Of a stretch of 64,000 nucleotides of DNA, positions 19,373 to 28,862 are shown piece after piece; positions within the stretch are counted from its first letter, which is position 1; each line of letters opens with the position of its first letter. Both the position numbers and the translations under genes were made by a program. The stretch is from NCBI RefSeq assembly GCF_006538745.1, contig NZ_BJLR01000019.1, forward strand, positions 212,046 through 276,045. Direction: 5' to 3'. Origin of the DNA: Cellulomonas cellasea. GTDB lineage: Bacteria > Actinomycetota > Actinomycetes > Actinomycetales > Cellulomonadaceae. The notes under the pieces are model-generated. The model had not been told where the DNA came from and searched no databases. It was given only the letters and a program-made list of their open reading frames with translations.

Positions 19373-19490
19373 GCGGCGCGCGGCACCTGGACGCCCGTCC
19401 GACGCGTTGGCTCAGGTCCCGGTGGGATCCGCCGATAGGAAGGTCCAGCAGCGCGCACCCGGGCAGCGCCGCCGGCGGGGAGGTGGTGGC

Positions 19491-21143
19491 ATGTCGGTGA
19501 CCGATGCCGCGCACGCGACCTTCGTGCACCCCGTCGACGCCCCCGACTGGGACGCCCTCGTCGACGAGCTCGAGCTGCTCCAGGAGTCCGACGCGCCGGC
19601 GTGCGTCGAGCGCGGGCGCGAGCACCTCGACCTCGCCCGGCTGCACGGCGACGAGCACGCGGAGATGCGCCTGTCCTGCTGCGTCGCGTTCGCGCACCAC
19701 GCGCTCGCGCAGGACGCCGACGCGCTGCGTGCCGCGGGACGCGCGCAGCAGCTCGCGCACGAGCTCGGCGACCTCGTGTGGGAGTCGCGCGCGCTCGTGT
19801 GCCAGGGCCTCGTGCACCACGAGATCGGCGACGTCGAGGGCGCGATCGACGAGCTCGACCGCGCGCTCGGCCTGCGCCGGCGAACCGACGACGACGCGGG
19901 CACGGCCTCGGTGCTCAACAGCCTGGGCACCGTGTACATGGGCATGGCGCACTTCGCCCCCCAGGCGGCGCAGGTGCTCGCCGAGGCACGGCGGCTGTGG
20001 CTCGCGGCCGACGACCCGGACCACGCGTCGATGGCGCTGACCAACCTCGCCAAGGCCTACGTCGTCACGAGCGGGCGGCTCGCCGCGACCAACCCGCGCG
20101 GGGCGGTCGCCGCGGCCCGCCACGCGCTCGGGATCGCCCGGCAGTCCGTCGACGAGGCCGACGCCGCGGGCCTCGCACGCACCGGCATCGACGCCCGGCT
20201 CGCGGTCGTCGGCGCCCACATGCACGTGGGCGACCTCGAGGCCGCCGGGCAGGCGCTCGAGGGCACCGGCACGATGCTGCGCACGTTCCCCTCCGCGCGG
20301 CAGCAGCTCCAGCACCACGGGCTGCGCGGCCGCTGGCTCGTGCGCACCGGACGGCTCGACGAGGCCGTGCTCGCGCTGTGCGACGGCCTCGACCTGTGCG
20401 CCGAGCTCGACCGGCCCGGCGAGCGCATCGAGCTCCTCTCGACGCTCGTCGACGCGCACGAGGGCCGCGGCGACCTGCCGTCGGCGCTCGCGACGCTCCG
20501 CGAGCTGCACGAGCTCACGCTCCAGCAGGGCGACGCGATCGCCGACCGGCGCGCGCTGCTGCTCAGCTCGCGGCTCGAGGTCGAGCGCGCCGAGCGCGCC
20601 GCGGACGCCGAGCGCACGCGCGCCCGCGCCCTCGAGGAGCACAACGCACGGCTCGAGCACGAGGCCACGCACGACGTGCTCACCGGGCTGCCGAACCGGC
20701 GCGCGCTCGACGTCGCGCTCGCCCGCTGGTCGGGCGACCCGTCGCGCCGGTTCGCGTGCGCGCTGCTCGACATCGACCACTTCAAGCGGGTCAACGACGA
20801 GTTCTCGCACCAGGTCGGCGACCAGGTGCTGGCCCGGCTCGGCGAGGTCCTGCACGACGTCATCAGGGCGAGCGACGTGGCCGCGCGCTACGGCGGCGAG
20901 GAGTTCGCGATCCTGCTCGACGGGCTCACCGACGTCAACGCCGCCGACGCGTGCGAGCGCATCCGGCGCGTGATCGTCTCCCACCGCTGGGACGACCTCA
21001 TGCCCGGCGGGAACCTCACCGTGAGCGTCGGCGTCGCGGTGCACCGCCCGGACGAGACCGTCGGGTCGATGCTCACGCGCGCCGACGAGGCGCTCTACCA
21101 CGTCAAGCGCAACGGCCGGGACGCGGTGCAGGTCGCCCTCTGA
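19491..21143 (+). CDS. Cytosolic diguanylate cyclase with TPR-like N-terminal region
   Basis: 550 aa. Residues ~20-350 are all-helical repeats of TPR character (for example AEMRLSCCVAFAHHALAQDADALRAAG, GDVEGAIDELDRALGLRR), then a coiled linker (about 355-395), then a GGDEF domain opening HDVLTGLPNRRALD. DIDHFKRVND and the active site RYGGEEFAILL (GGEEF near 469) indicate a competent cyclase making c-di-GMP. No RxxD inhibitory site was seen at its usual place before GGEEF, though this was judged by eye. No membrane helix. Start chosen at the ATG after GGGGAGGTGG. A c-di-GMP-I riboswitch lies 25 kb away in this window. Confidence 0.92.
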   Translation: MSVTDAAHATFVHPVDAPDWDALVDELELLQESDAPACVERGREHLDLARLHGDEHAEMRLSCCVAFAHHALAQDADALRAAGRAQQLAHELGDLVWESRALVCQGLVHHEIGDVEGAIDELDRALGLRRRTDDDAGTASVLNSLGTVYMGMAHFAPQAAQVLAEARRLWLAADDPDHASMALTNLAKAYVVTSGRLAATNPRGAVAAARHALGIARQSVDEADAAGLARTGIDARLAVVGAHMHVGDLEAAGQALEGTGTMLRTFPSARQQLQHHGLRGRWLVRTGRLDEAVLALCDGLDLCAELDRPGERIELLSTLVDAHEGRGDLPSALATLRELHELTLQQGDAIADRRALLLSSRLEVERAERAADAERTRARALEEHNARLEHEATHDVLTGLPNRRALDVALARWSGDPSRRFACALLDIDHFKRVNDEFSHQVGDQVLARLGEVLHDVIRASDVAARYGGEEFAILLDGLTDVNAADACERIRRVIVSHRWDDLMPGGNLTVSVGVAVHRPDETVGSMLTRADEALYHVKRNGRDAVQVAL

Positions 21144-21202
21144 CGGGTCCGGGCGGGCCGCCGCACCCCGGCGGCGGACCCGACGACCCGGTTCGCCGGG
21201 GC

Positions 21203-21357
21203 TACGATGTCGCTGGATCCCGGGCTGGACTTGGCTCGGAGCGAGGGCCTCGACCTGGGCCCGGGTTCGACGTCGGCGAGCTGCGCCGACCCCCTGACGT
21301 CGCGGGCCCGACGCTGCGCCCCGAGCCGCACCCCAGCACCGCATCCCAGGAGCGCCC
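21203..21357 (+). promoter_or_regulatory. Promoter and structured leader of the F420-0-type ABC transporter
   Basis: A -10-like TACGAT (21203-21208) is followed by ~140 untranslated bases that can fold: CCCGGGC pairs with GCCCGGG across a 30-base insert, and GTCGGCG (21272-21278) pairs with CGCCGAC (21284-21290) around five bases. No cobalamin or other known riboswitch signature was recognised. Confidence 0.45.
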
Positions 21358-22404
21358 ATGTCCCGCCCTGCCCGCACGGCACCCGCCGCGCACCGGTCCA
21401 CGCGCCGCCGTCGCACCGGCGCCCTCGCCCTCGCCCTGACCCTCGGCGCCACGCTCGCCGCCTGCGCCCCGACGACCGCGACCGAGGAGCCCGTCACCGC
21501 CTCGCCGGCGCCCTCGGGCGGCTTCTCCCCCGTGACGCTCGACAACTGCGGCACCGAGGTCACGGTCGAGGCCCCGCCCGAGCGCGTCGTGACGATCAAG
21601 TCGACCGCGACCGAGATGCTGCTCGCGCTCGGCCTCGAGGACGCGCTCGTCGGCACCGCGTTCGCCGACGGCCCCGTGCCCGCGCCGTACGCGGACGCCG
21701 CCGCCGGGATCCCGGTGCTCTCCGACAAGGTCCCCGGGCAGGAGGCGCTGCTCGAGGTGCAGCCCGACTTCGTCTACGGCGGCTGGGAGTCCAACTTCTC
21801 GCCCGACGGCGCCGGCGACCGGGACGCGCTCGCGGCGCTCGGCATCGCGACGTACGTCTCGCCCGCCGCGTGCAAGGGCGAGGCGTACATGCCCGACCCG
21901 CTGACCTTCGACGAGCTGTTCGACGAGATCCGCGAGATCGCCTCGCTGTTCGGTGCGGGCGAGCGCGCCGAGGAGCTCATCGCCGAGCAGGAGGCGGCCC
22001 TGGCGTCGGTGACCCCGCCCGCCCAGGAGACGACCGCGCTCTGGTACAGCTCGGGGACCGACACCCCGTACGTCGGCGCGGGCATCGGCGCGCCGCAGAT
22101 GATGCTCGAGGCGGTGGGCCTGACCAACGTCTTCGCCGACGTGCACGACACGTGGACGTCCGCCGGGTGGGAGCAGGTCGTCGCCGCGGACCCGGACGTG
22201 ATCGTCCTGGTCGACGCCGCCTGGAACACCGCGGAGTCGAAGATCGAGCTGCTCGAGAGCAACCCGGCCACGCGCGAGCTCACCGCGGTGCGCGAGCAGC
22301 GCTACCTCACGCTGCCCTTCCCCGCGGCCGAGGCCGGCGTGCGCAACGCCGACGCGGTCGTCGACCTCGCCGAGCAGCTCGCCGCGCTGCCGGACGCACG
22401 CTGA
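21358..22404 (+). CDS. ABC transporter substrate-binding lipoprotein, putative F420-0 (BtuF/FepB-like) type
   Basis: 348 aa lipoprotein with signal peptide and lipobox LAAC near residue 37. The mature region, CGTEVTVEAPPERVVTIKSTATEMLLALGLEDALVG, is the fold opening of BtuF/FepB-type class III binding proteins; FVYGGWESNF and later YLTLPFPAAEAGVRNADAVVDLAEQL agree. The gene set binding protein-permease-ATPase directly before cofD matches the arrangement for which the name putative F420-0 transporter was coined by genome context. The true ligand is unproven; cobamide, haem or siderophore remain possible. AGGAG precedes the ATG. Confidence 0.83.
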   Translation: MSRPARTAPAAHRSTRRRRTGALALALTLGATLAACAPTTATEEPVTASPAPSGGFSPVTLDNCGTEVTVEAPPERVVTIKSTATEMLLALGLEDALVGTAFADGPVPAPYADAAAGIPVLSDKVPGQEALLEVQPDFVYGGWESNFSPDGAGDRDALAALGIATYVSPAACKGEAYMPDPLTFDELFDEIREIASLFGAGERAEELIAEQEAALASVTPPAQETTALWYSSGTDTPYVGAGIGAPQMMLEAVGLTNVFADVHDTWTSAGWEQVVAADPDVIVLVDAAWNTAESKIELLESNPATRELTAVREQRYLTLPFPAAEAGVRNADAVVDLAEQLAALPDAR

Positions 22405-22424
22405 CGGGCGGACGACCGACCCGC

Positions 22425-23456
22425 ATGGACCGGGCCCCCCGGCGTCCGCCGCTCACCGTGCTGCTCGCGGTCGGCGGTGCGCTGCTCGTCGCGACGGTGC
22501 TCGTGACCGTGACGATCGGCCCCGCGGACCTCGCCGTCGCCGACGTCGGGCACAGCATCGGCGCGCACCTCCGGATCCCCGGCGCCCGGCCGGTCCCGGT
22601 CCTGCTCGACGCGATCGTCTGGGAGCTGCGCCTGCCGCGCGTCCTCACGGCGGCCGCCGTCGGGGCGGGTCTCGCGCTCGCGGGCGCGGTCATGCAGAGC
22701 CTCACGCGCAACCCGCTCGCCGACCCGTACCTGCTCGGGCTGTCCTCGGGTGCGTCGCTCGGCGCCGTCGCGGTTCTCGTCGTCGGCGTCGGGCTGCTGC
22801 TGCCGGTCGCCGCCTTCGCGGGGGCGCTCGCCGCGCTCGCCGCGACCCTCGCCCTCGCGCGCACCGGCGGGGTCCTGACGCCCGGGCGTGCCGTCCTCGC
22901 GGGGCTCGCGGTCTCGCAGCTCGCCGCCGCCGGCACGTCGTTCGTCATCTTCTGGACGGCGACCGGGGACTCGTACCGCGAGATCCTCAGCTGGCTCATG
23001 GGCTCGCTCGCGGGCGCCACGTGGTCCTCGGCGTGGATCGCGGGCGGCGCGCTCGCGGTCGTGGGCGTCGTGCTCGTGCTCAGCGCGCTGCGGCTCGACG
23101 CGTTCGCGTTCGGCGACACGTCGGCCGCGGCGCTCGGCATCGACGTGGGCCGCACGCGCTGGACCCTCATGACCCTCGTCGCGCTGCTCACCGGCGCGAT
23201 GGTCGCGGTGAGCGGCGCGATCGGCTTCGTCGGGCTCGTCCTGCCGCACGCTGTCTCGGTCGTCACCGGACCTGCGCACCGCCGGCTGCTGCCCGTCGCG
23301 GCGCTCACCGGCGCCGTCTTCCTCGTGTGGGCGGACACGCTCGCGCGCACGGTGTTCGACCCGCGCGAGCTCCCCGTCGGGATCATCACCGCGCTCATCG
23401 GCGTCCCCGTGTTCGCGGTGCTGCTGCGCCGCGGTCGGGGGGTCGCGTGGAGCTGA
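22425..23456 (+). CDS. ABC transporter permease, FecCD type
   Basis: 343 aa with about nine to ten hydrophobic helices. RLPRVLTAAAVGAGLALAGAVMQ and NPLADPYLLGLSSGASLGA are the standard FecCD/BtuC signatures, and FVGLVLPHAVSVVTGPAHRRLLP is the conserved ATPase-coupling region. Partner of the binding protein upstream (21-base gap) and the ATPase downstream (10-base overlap). Confidence 0.9.
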   Translation: MDRAPRRPPLTVLLAVGGALLVATVLVTVTIGPADLAVADVGHSIGAHLRIPGARPVPVLLDAIVWELRLPRVLTAAAVGAGLALAGAVMQSLTRNPLADPYLLGLSSGASLGAVAVLVVGVGLLLPVAAFAGALAALAATLALARTGGVLTPGRAVLAGLAVSQLAAAGTSFVIFWTATGDSYREILSWLMGSLAGATWSSAWIAGGALAVVGVVLVLSALRLDAFAFGDTSAAALGIDVGRTRWTLMTLVALLTGAMVAVSGAIGFVGLVLPHAVSVVTGPAHRRLLPVAALTGAVFLVWADTLARTVFDPRELPVGIITALIGVPVFAVLLRRGRGVAWS

Positions 23457-24292
23457 CGCTCACGGGCGTGCGGACCCGGCTCGGCGGGCGGTGGGTCGTC
23501 GACGGCATCGACGCGACGCCGCCCCCGGGCCGCCTGACCGGGCTGCTCGGCCCCAACGGCGCGGGCAAGACGACGCTCCTGCGGCTCGTCGCCGGGCTGC
23601 TCGTCCCCGAGGGCGGCGCGGTGCTCGTCGACGCCGGCGCCGACCCGGGCGCGGCGGCGACCGCGCCGGTCCCCGTGCACGACCTCCCCCGGCGCGCGCG
23701 GGCCCGGCGGATCGCGCTGCTCGAGCAGGAGTCGTCGAGCACCGTGCCGCTCTCGGTGCACGACGTCGTCGCGCTCGGGCGGATCCCCTACCGCACCGCC
23801 TGGGGCGCCGACCCGGACCCCGCCGCCGTGACCCGCGCGCTCGAGCACGCCCGCGCGGCGCACCTCGCGGACCGGGCGTGGTCGTCGCTGTCGGGCGGCG
23901 AGCGCCAGCGGGTGCACGTCGCGCGCGCGCTCGCGCAGGAGCCCGAGCTGCTGCTGCTCGACGAGCCGACGAACCACCTCGACGTGAGCACGCAGCTGAG
24001 CCTGCTCGCGTTCGTCCGCGACCTCGGCACCACGACGGTCGCGGCGCTGCACGACCTCAACCTCGCCGCGGCGTTCTGCGAGCACGTGCTCGTGCTCTCG
24101 GGCGGACGGCTCGCCGCAGCCGGGCACCCGCGCGACGTGCTGCGTCCCGCGCTGCTCAGCGAGGTCTACGGGGTCGACTGCGACGTGCTGACCCACCCGC
24201 GCACCGGGCGGCCGGTCATCGCGTTCGCGGAGCCGGCGAGCGACCCGGCGCCCACCGCCCCCGCACCCCCGACCGACGGAGCCCCCGCATGA
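23447..24292 (+). CDS. ABC transporter ATPase, FecE/BtuD type
   Basis: 281 aa. Walker A GPNGAGKTT near 34, signature LSGGERQR, Walker B LLLLDEPTNHLD and H-loop AALHD are all intact. A ~16-residue insertion (about 65-85) follows the first strand region. GTG start lies inside the permease gene. The last ~20 residues are a Pro/Ala tail. Its stop overlaps the cofD start as ATGA, tying the transporter to F420 biosynthesis. Confidence 0.9.
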   Translation: MELTLTGVRTRLGGRWVVDGIDATPPPGRLTGLLGPNGAGKTTLLRLVAGLLVPEGGAVLVDAGADPGAAATAPVPVHDLPRRARARRIALLEQESSSTVPLSVHDVVALGRIPYRTAWGADPDPAAVTRALEHARAAHLADRAWSSLSGGERQRVHVARALAQEPELLLLDEPTNHLDVSTQLSLLAFVRDLGTTTVAALHDLNLAAAFCEHVLVLSGGRLAAAGHPRDVLRPALLSEVYGVDCDVLTHPRTGRPVIAFAEPASDPAPTAPAPPTDGAPA

Positions 24293-25299
24293 AGATCACG
24301 GTCCTGTCCGGCGGCGTCGGCGGTGCCCGGTTCACGCGCGGGCTGCTCGCCCACCTGCGCACCGTCCTCCCGGGCGCCCCGGACGCCCCCGCCGGCACGA
24401 CCGCCGAGGTCACCGTCGTCGCGAACACCGGCGACGACATGTGGTTCCGCGGCGTGCGGGTGTGCCCCGACCTCGACACGCTGATGTACACGCTCGGCGG
24501 CGCGGTGCACGAGGACCAGGGCTGGGGCCGGCGCGAGGAGACGACGCGCACGAGCACCGACCTCGCCGCGTACGGGCTCGGCGGCGAGTGGTTCACGCTC
24601 GGCGACCTGGACCTCGCGACGCACCTGGCCCGGACGGAGCTGCTGCGCACCGGGCTCGGGCTCGCCGACGTGACCGCCCGGCTGTGCCGGCGCTGGTCCC
24701 CCGGCGCGCGCCTGCTCCCCATGACCGAGCAGGAGGTCGAGACGCACGTCGAGGTCGACGGCCCGGACGGCTCGCCCGTGCTGCTGCACTTCGAGGAGTG
24801 GTGGGTGCGGCACCGCGCGGCGCTGCCCGCGCGGCGGTTCGTGCAGGTCGGCCTCGGCCCGTCGCAGCCCGGACCGGGCGTCCTGGACGCGCTGCGGGAC
24901 GCGGACGTCGTCGTCGTGCCGCCGTCGAACCCGGTCGTCTCGGTCGGCACGATCCTCGCCGTCCCGGGGGTCCGCGACGCGCTGCGGGCGACGCGCGCGC
25001 CGGTCGTGGGCGTCAGCCCGGTGATCGGCGGGGCGCCGGTGCGGGGCATGGCCGACGCGTGCCTGCGCGCGATCGGCGTCGAGACGAGCGCCGCGGCGGT
25101 CGCCCGGCACTACGGGCGGCGCGACGAGGGCGGGGTCCTCGACGCGTGGCTGCTCGACACGGCCGACGCCGCCGCGGCCGAGGAGCTGCGCGCCGAGGGC
25201 TGGGTGGCGCGCGCCGTCCCGACGCTCATGACGGACGTCCCGACCACCGCGCGGATCGCCGCCGACGCCCTGGACCTCGTGGCCGCCGGGCGCCGCTAG
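24289..25299 (+). CDS. cofD: 2-phospho-L-lactate (or PEP-derived) transferase CofD/FbiA of F420 biosynthesis
   Basis: 336 aa. CofD joins the lactyl- or enolpyruvyl-diphospho-guanosine made by CofC/FbiD to the deazaflavin Fo, giving F420-0 or dehydro-F420-0. The N-terminal GGVGGARFTRGL (6-17), VVANTGDDMWFRGVRVCPDLDTLMYTL in character, and VVPPSNPVVSVGTIL are family hallmarks. In actinobacteria the donor is PEP-derived, so the product would be dehydro-F420-0. Start overlaps the ABC ATPase stop. Confidence 0.95.
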   Translation: MKITVLSGGVGGARFTRGLLAHLRTVLPGAPDAPAGTTAEVTVVANTGDDMWFRGVRVCPDLDTLMYTLGGAVHEDQGWGRREETTRTSTDLAAYGLGGEWFTLGDLDLATHLARTELLRTGLGLADVTARLCRRWSPGARLLPMTEQEVETHVEVDGPDGSPVLLHFEEWWVRHRAALPARRFVQVGLGPSQPGPGVLDALRDADVVVVPPSNPVVSVGTILAVPGVRDALRATRAPVVGVSPVIGGAPVRGMADACLRAIGVETSAAAVARHYGRRDEGGVLDAWLLDTADAAAAEELRAEGWVARAVPTLMTDVPTTARIAADALDLVAAGRR

Positions 25300-25343
25300 G
25301 GTGCGGCGTCCGCGATCGCGACCGCGCCTCCAGGAGCACCCCG

Positions 25344-26096
25344 ATGTCGAGCACGACCCCCGCCGGCGACTCGCCCACCGGCCCTGGCGCGTACGGCGGC
25401 GCACCCGCCGACCCGACGTTCCCGAACCCGTACGGCGGCGCACCCACGCCGGCGGCAGCGCGCGGCCCGCACGGCGGCGCACCCGCGGACCCCGCGAGCC
25501 CGTACGCGGCGCCCGCCCTCCGACACCCGGGCCCGTTGCGGCCGCCCGCCGCCGGCTACCCCGGACAGCACCCGGCCCCGGTCGCGGTCCACCCGGGCTA
25601 CCCGTCCTACCCCGGCCACCCGGGCTACCCGCCCCCGGCGTACGGGCTCCCCTCGCTCGCCTCGTGGGGGCTGCGCGTCGGCGCGCACCTGCTCGACACC
25701 GTCCTCATCGTGGTGCCGTACTACGGGCTGCTCGGCCTGGCGCTGGTCAACTCGGAGCCGGGCTACGACATGACCGGCGCCCCGACCCGGGTGCCCACGC
25801 CGCTCGGTGTCCTGTTCTTCGTGCTCGCGCTCGTCCTGGCCACGGCGTACTGGGTGTGGAACCGCGGGTACCTGCAGGGCCGCACCGGTGCGACGCTCGC
25901 GAAGCGCTGGCTCGGGCTGCGCGTCGTCGACCAGCACACCCTGCAGCCGCTCGGCATGGGACGCTCGCTCCTGCGGGACCTGGCGCACGTGCTCGACGGC
26001 TGGTCGCTCAACATCGGCTACCTGTGGCCGCTGTGGGACGACCGCCGGCAGACCTTCGCGGACAAGGTCGTCGGGACGGTCGTCGTCGAGGCCTGA
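25344..26096 (+). CDS. RDD-family membrane protein with Pro/Gly/Tyr-rich N-terminus
   Basis: 250 aa. Residues 1-105 are low complexity (repeated YGGAP and PGYP units); then LASWGLRVGAHLLDTVLI starts the RDD domain with its Arg and Asp, and two or three helices follow (LLGLALVN, LGVLFFVLALVLATAYWVW). The end, WDDRRQTFADKVVGTVVV, is typical of RDD proteins. Role unknown; these are often ion/proton antiporters or accessory proteins. AGGAGC precedes the ATG. Converges with cofC. Confidence 0.88.
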   Translation: MSSTTPAGDSPTGPGAYGGAPADPTFPNPYGGAPTPAAARGPHGGAPADPASPYAAPALRHPGPLRPPAAGYPGQHPAPVAVHPGYPSYPGHPGYPPPAYGLPSLASWGLRVGAHLLDTVLIVVPYYGLLGLALVNSEPGYDMTGAPTRVPTPLGVLFFVLALVLATAYWVWNRGYLQGRTGATLAKRWLGLRVVDQHTLQPLGMGRSLLRDLAHVLDGWSLNIGYLWPLWDDRRQTFADKVVGTVVVEA

Positions 26097-26224
26097 CGCA
26101 CGCGCGGGCGCGGCACCCCGGGTCAGCTGCGCCCCGCCGCGGGTCAGCCCGCACCGCGGGGCAGCCCGCGCCGCACGTCCCGTCCGCCCGACCGCCCCGT
26201 GCGTCAGCCGCGCCGCACCCCGGG
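26097..26224. other. Convergent gap with repeated GGGTCAGC blocks
   Basis: 128 bases between the RDD gene and cofC contain several near-copies of CCCGGGTCAGC/GCGGGTCAGCC, the last of which includes the cofC stop codon. No clean terminator hairpin or gene was identified. Confidence 0.5.
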
Positions 26225-26878
26225 TCAGCCGGTGCGCCGGCCGCCGAGCCCGTGCAGCACCTGCCGCGTCTGCTCCCCCACGCGCAGCGCCGCCACCGCG
26301 TCGAGGTCCGCGGCGACGTCGACGTCCTGCTCCACGCCCGACCCGCGGGGCACCGCGAGCCGGACGTGCCCGGCGGCGGTGTGCGCGGCCGCGGACCCCG
26401 CCCCGAAGCGGGGTCGCGGCGCGTGGCCGGCGCGCGCCGTCAGGACGGTCGTCCCCGTCCCCTCGGCGTCCGCGACGAACCCGCGCGCCACGCCGCCGGC
26501 CCGCGCCAGCACGTCGTCGAGCTCGTCGGGGCGGAGCGCGGGCAGGTCGCCGAGCACGACCGCCACGCCGTCGTGCGGCGCGAGGTCCCGCGCCCGCGCG
26601 ATCCCGAGGCCCACCGCCGCGTCGAGCCCGACCGCGGTGCGCTCGGCGAGGACCTCGACCCCGGGCAGCTCGGCGGCGGTGGCACCGAACGCCGCGTCCC
26701 CGGTGACCACGACCACGCGGGCGACGGCGCGCGCTGTGCTCACCGCGGCGAGGGTGTCCCCCGCCATCGCGCGCACCAGCGCGGTGCGCGCGCCGGGGTC
26801 GAGGGTCCCCGCGAGGCGGGTCTTGCCGAGCGCCGCCGCCTTGACGGGCACGACGACGCTCCAGCGGGCGGTGCTCAC
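26225..26878 (-). CDS. cofC: Phosphoenolpyruvate/2-phospho-L-lactate guanylyltransferase CofC (FbiD)
   Basis: 217 aa nucleotidyltransferase: [14 protein letters not shown] near the start, then [19 protein letters not shown] (metal-binding Asp) and [23 protein letters not shown] at the end. It activates PEP (FbiD in mycobacteria) or phospholactate with GTP for CofD. The GTG start overlaps the cofE stop by four bases. Order on this strand is fgd, cofE, cofC. Confidence 0.93.
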   Translation of the reverse strand: MSTARWSVVVPVKAAALGKTRLAGTLDPGARTALVRAMAGDTLAAVSTARAVARVVVVTGDAAFGATAAELPGVEVLAERTAVGLDAAVGLGIARARDLAPHDGVAVVLGDLPALRPDELDDVLARAGGVARGFVADAEGTGTTVLTARAGHAPRPRFGAGSAAAHTAAGHVRLAVPRGSGVEQDVDVAADLDAVAALRVGEQTRQVLHGLGGRRTG

Positions 26879-27675
26879 GCGGGCGTCGCGCCCGTCGTGG
26901 GCAGCCCGCGGCCGTCCGCGGCGTCCTTCCAGCCCTGCGCGTACGCCTCGGCGCTGCCCTGCTCGAACATGTCCTCGGCGCCGAGGCGCACGAGGCTGCG
27001 CGCGCCCGGGCCGTCCTCGTCGGTCACGTGCTCGGCGAGCCCGCGCACGACCGCGACGGGCCGCCCGGTGGCCTTGCCCTTGACGAGCTCCGCGGCGCCG
27101 GCGATCTCGTCGGCGACCGCGGCCTGGCTCACCTGCAGAGCGCGCCCGTGCGTGTCGAGCCGCCCGCGCAGGTCGTCGAGCACGCGCACGCCCGCGGCGC
27201 CGATCGCGAGGTCGGTCTGCCCGTGCCGCCACGGCCGTCCCGCGGTGTCGGTCAGCAGGACGCCGAGCGCGAGCCCGAACCGCTCCCGGAGCCCGGCGCG
27301 CAGGCGCCGCGCGGACGCGTCCGGGTCGAGCGGCAGGAGCAGCACGGTGCCGTCGGGGGTGTTCGACGCGTCGACACCCGCCGCGGCCATGACGAGCCCG
27401 AGCCGGTTCTCGACGATCCGCGTCACGCCGCCGGGGTGCTCGCGCGTCGCGACGACCCGCACCGTCTCGGCGGTGATCGCGTCCTCGCGGTCGGCCGCCG
27501 GGACGACCCGCCCCTCGGCCTTCGAGACGATCTTGCTGGTCACGACCACGATGTCGCCGTCCGCGAGCGCCGGCAGCGCGGGGTCCGCGAGCGCACGGGC
27601 GACGAGCTCGACGAGGTCGTCGCCGGGCACGACCTCGGGCAGCCCGTCCGGCGCCCAGACGCGCAGCTCGCTCAT
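26875..27675 (-). CDS. cofE: Coenzyme F420-0:L-glutamate ligase, single-domain CofE
   Basis: 266 aa; adds gamma-linked glutamates to F420-0. [59 protein letters not shown] and [19 protein letters not shown] are the family blocks. In mycobacteria the homologue FbiB carries an extra C-terminal nitroreductase-type domain that reduces dehydro-F420-0; that domain is absent here and no separate copy is in the window. ATG overlaps the fgd stop (ATGA). Confidence 0.94.
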   Translation of the reverse strand: MSELRVWAPDGLPEVVPGDDLVELVARALADPALPALADGDIVVVTSKIVSKAEGRVVPAADREDAITAETVRVVATREHPGGVTRIVENRLGLVMAAAGVDASNTPDGTVLLLPLDPDASARRLRAGLRERFGLALGVLLTDTAGRPWRHGQTDLAIGAAGVRVLDDLRGRLDTHGRALQVSQAAVADEIAGAAELVKGKATGRPVAVVRGLAEHVTDEDGPGARSLVRLGAEDMFEQGSAEAYAQGWKDAADGRGLPTTGATPA

Positions 27676-28691
27676 CGCACGAGGCTCGGCAGGACGTCGC
27701 GGCCGAAGACCTCGATCCACTCGCGCTGGTTGCGCCCGACGTTGTGCAGGTAGATCCGGTCGAAGCCGAGGTCGACGTACTTCTGGATCTCGGCGCGGTG
27801 CACGTCGGGGTCCGCGGAGATGACCATGCGGCCCTGGAAGTCCTCGGGGCGCACGAGCTTGGCCATCTGCTCGAAGTCGAACGGCGAGCGGATGTCGGCC
27901 TTGGGGAACTTCATGCCGCCGTTGGGCCACTCGGTCATCGCGTTCGTGAGCGCCTGCTCGTCGGTCTCCGCCCAGGACATGTGGAGCTGGAGCACCTTGG
28001 GCATCGTGTCGGGGTCCTTGCCGGCCTCGCGCGCGCCCTCGGCGAACTTGGCGAACAGCCCGGAGATCTTCTCGAGCGGAGCGCCGACCGTGATGAGCCC
28101 GTCGGCGTGGCGGCCCGTGCGCTTGGCGGTCACGGGCCCGGCGGTCGCGACGAGGATCTCGGGCGGGACCTCGGGCATGGTCCACAGGCGGGTCGACTCG
28201 AGCTTGTAGAACGTCCCCGAGTGCTTGACGTCCTTGCCCGCGAGCGACGCCGTGAACAGCTTGTTGATGATCTCGATGGCCTCGAACATGCGGTTGATCC
28301 GCTCGGGCGCCTCGGGCCAGTAGCCGGCGACCACGTGCTCGTTGAGCGCCTCGCCCGAGCCGAGCCCGAGCCAGTGCCGCCCGGGGTACATCGCGGCGAG
28401 CGTCGCCGACGCCTGCGCGACCATCGCGGGGTGCCACCGGAACGTCGGCGCGGTCACGCCCGGACCGAGGTCGCCGCGCGTGCGCTCACCGAGCGCCGAG
28501 AGCACGTTCCAGACGAACGCCGACTGCCCCTGCGCGGGGACCCACGGCTGGAAGTGGTCCGCAGCCATGACGCCCGAGAACCCGTTCTCCTCCGCGTACG
28601 CCGACAGCTCGACGACCTCGCTCGGGTGGAACTGCTCCAGCATCGCCGCGTACCCGACCGTCAGTCCGGCCGCCGTCACACCCTGCGCCAC
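27672..28691 (-). CDS. fgd: F420-dependent glucose-6-phosphate dehydrogenase or close homologue
   Basis: 339 aa LLM-fold enzyme that would reduce F420 with glucose-6-phosphate. Residues aligned by eye with the catalytic set of the mycobacterial enzyme are present: Glu19 (YAAMLEQF), His46 and Trp50 (ADHFQPW), Glu114 (GSGEALNE), plus a Lys in TAKRTGR for phosphate. The second phosphate-binding Lys is less clear, so a G6PDH-family enzyme with another substrate is possible. GTG chosen because GAGAGGTGG lies just upstream. First gene of the fgd-cofE-cofC operon, which links cofactor synthesis to cofactor reduction. Confidence 0.87.
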   Translation of the reverse strand: MAQGVTAAGLTVGYAAMLEQFHPSEVVELSAYAEENGFSGVMAADHFQPWVPAQGQSAFVWNVLSALGERTRGDLGPGVTAPTFRWHPAMVAQASATLAAMYPGRHWLGLGSGEALNEHVVAGYWPEAPERINRMFEAIEIINKLFTASLAGKDVKHSGTFYKLESTRLWTMPEVPPEILVATAGPVTAKRTGRHADGLITVGAPLEKISGLFAKFAEGAREAGKDPDTMPKVLQLHMSWAETDEQALTNAMTEWPNGGMKFPKADIRSPFDFEQMAKLVRPEDFQGRMVISADPDVHRAEIQKYVDLGFDRIYLHNVGRNQREWIEVFGRDVLPSLVR

Positions 28692-28862
28692 GTCGCCACC
28701 TCTCTCGCGCCGACCTGACCTCGGCCGGCACCCGCACACGGGCACCTCGGACGAGCGTGCCTCGTCGAGCGTAACGAGTCCGGGTTTCGTGGATGTTCCC
28801 CGCGCCCCCGGGCCGGGCGGCGGCGCGTCGGCAGGCCCGCGCATCTGGGAGGATGTCGCACC
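28692..28862. promoter_or_regulatory. Divergent promoter region, fgd operon and valS
   Basis: 171 bases. For valS a -10-like GAGGAT (28849-28854) ends eight bases before the ATG with no ribosome site between, which suggests a leaderless mRNA. The fgd promoter (minus strand) is probably near the AT-richer part at 28770-28795 but could not be fixed. Confidence 0.5.

Noticed and set aside
21358..24292. Calling the transporter a cobalamin importer with an upstream cobalamin riboswitch.
   Set aside because: The leader has none of the conserved cobalamin-riboswitch boxes, and the set lies directly before cofD.
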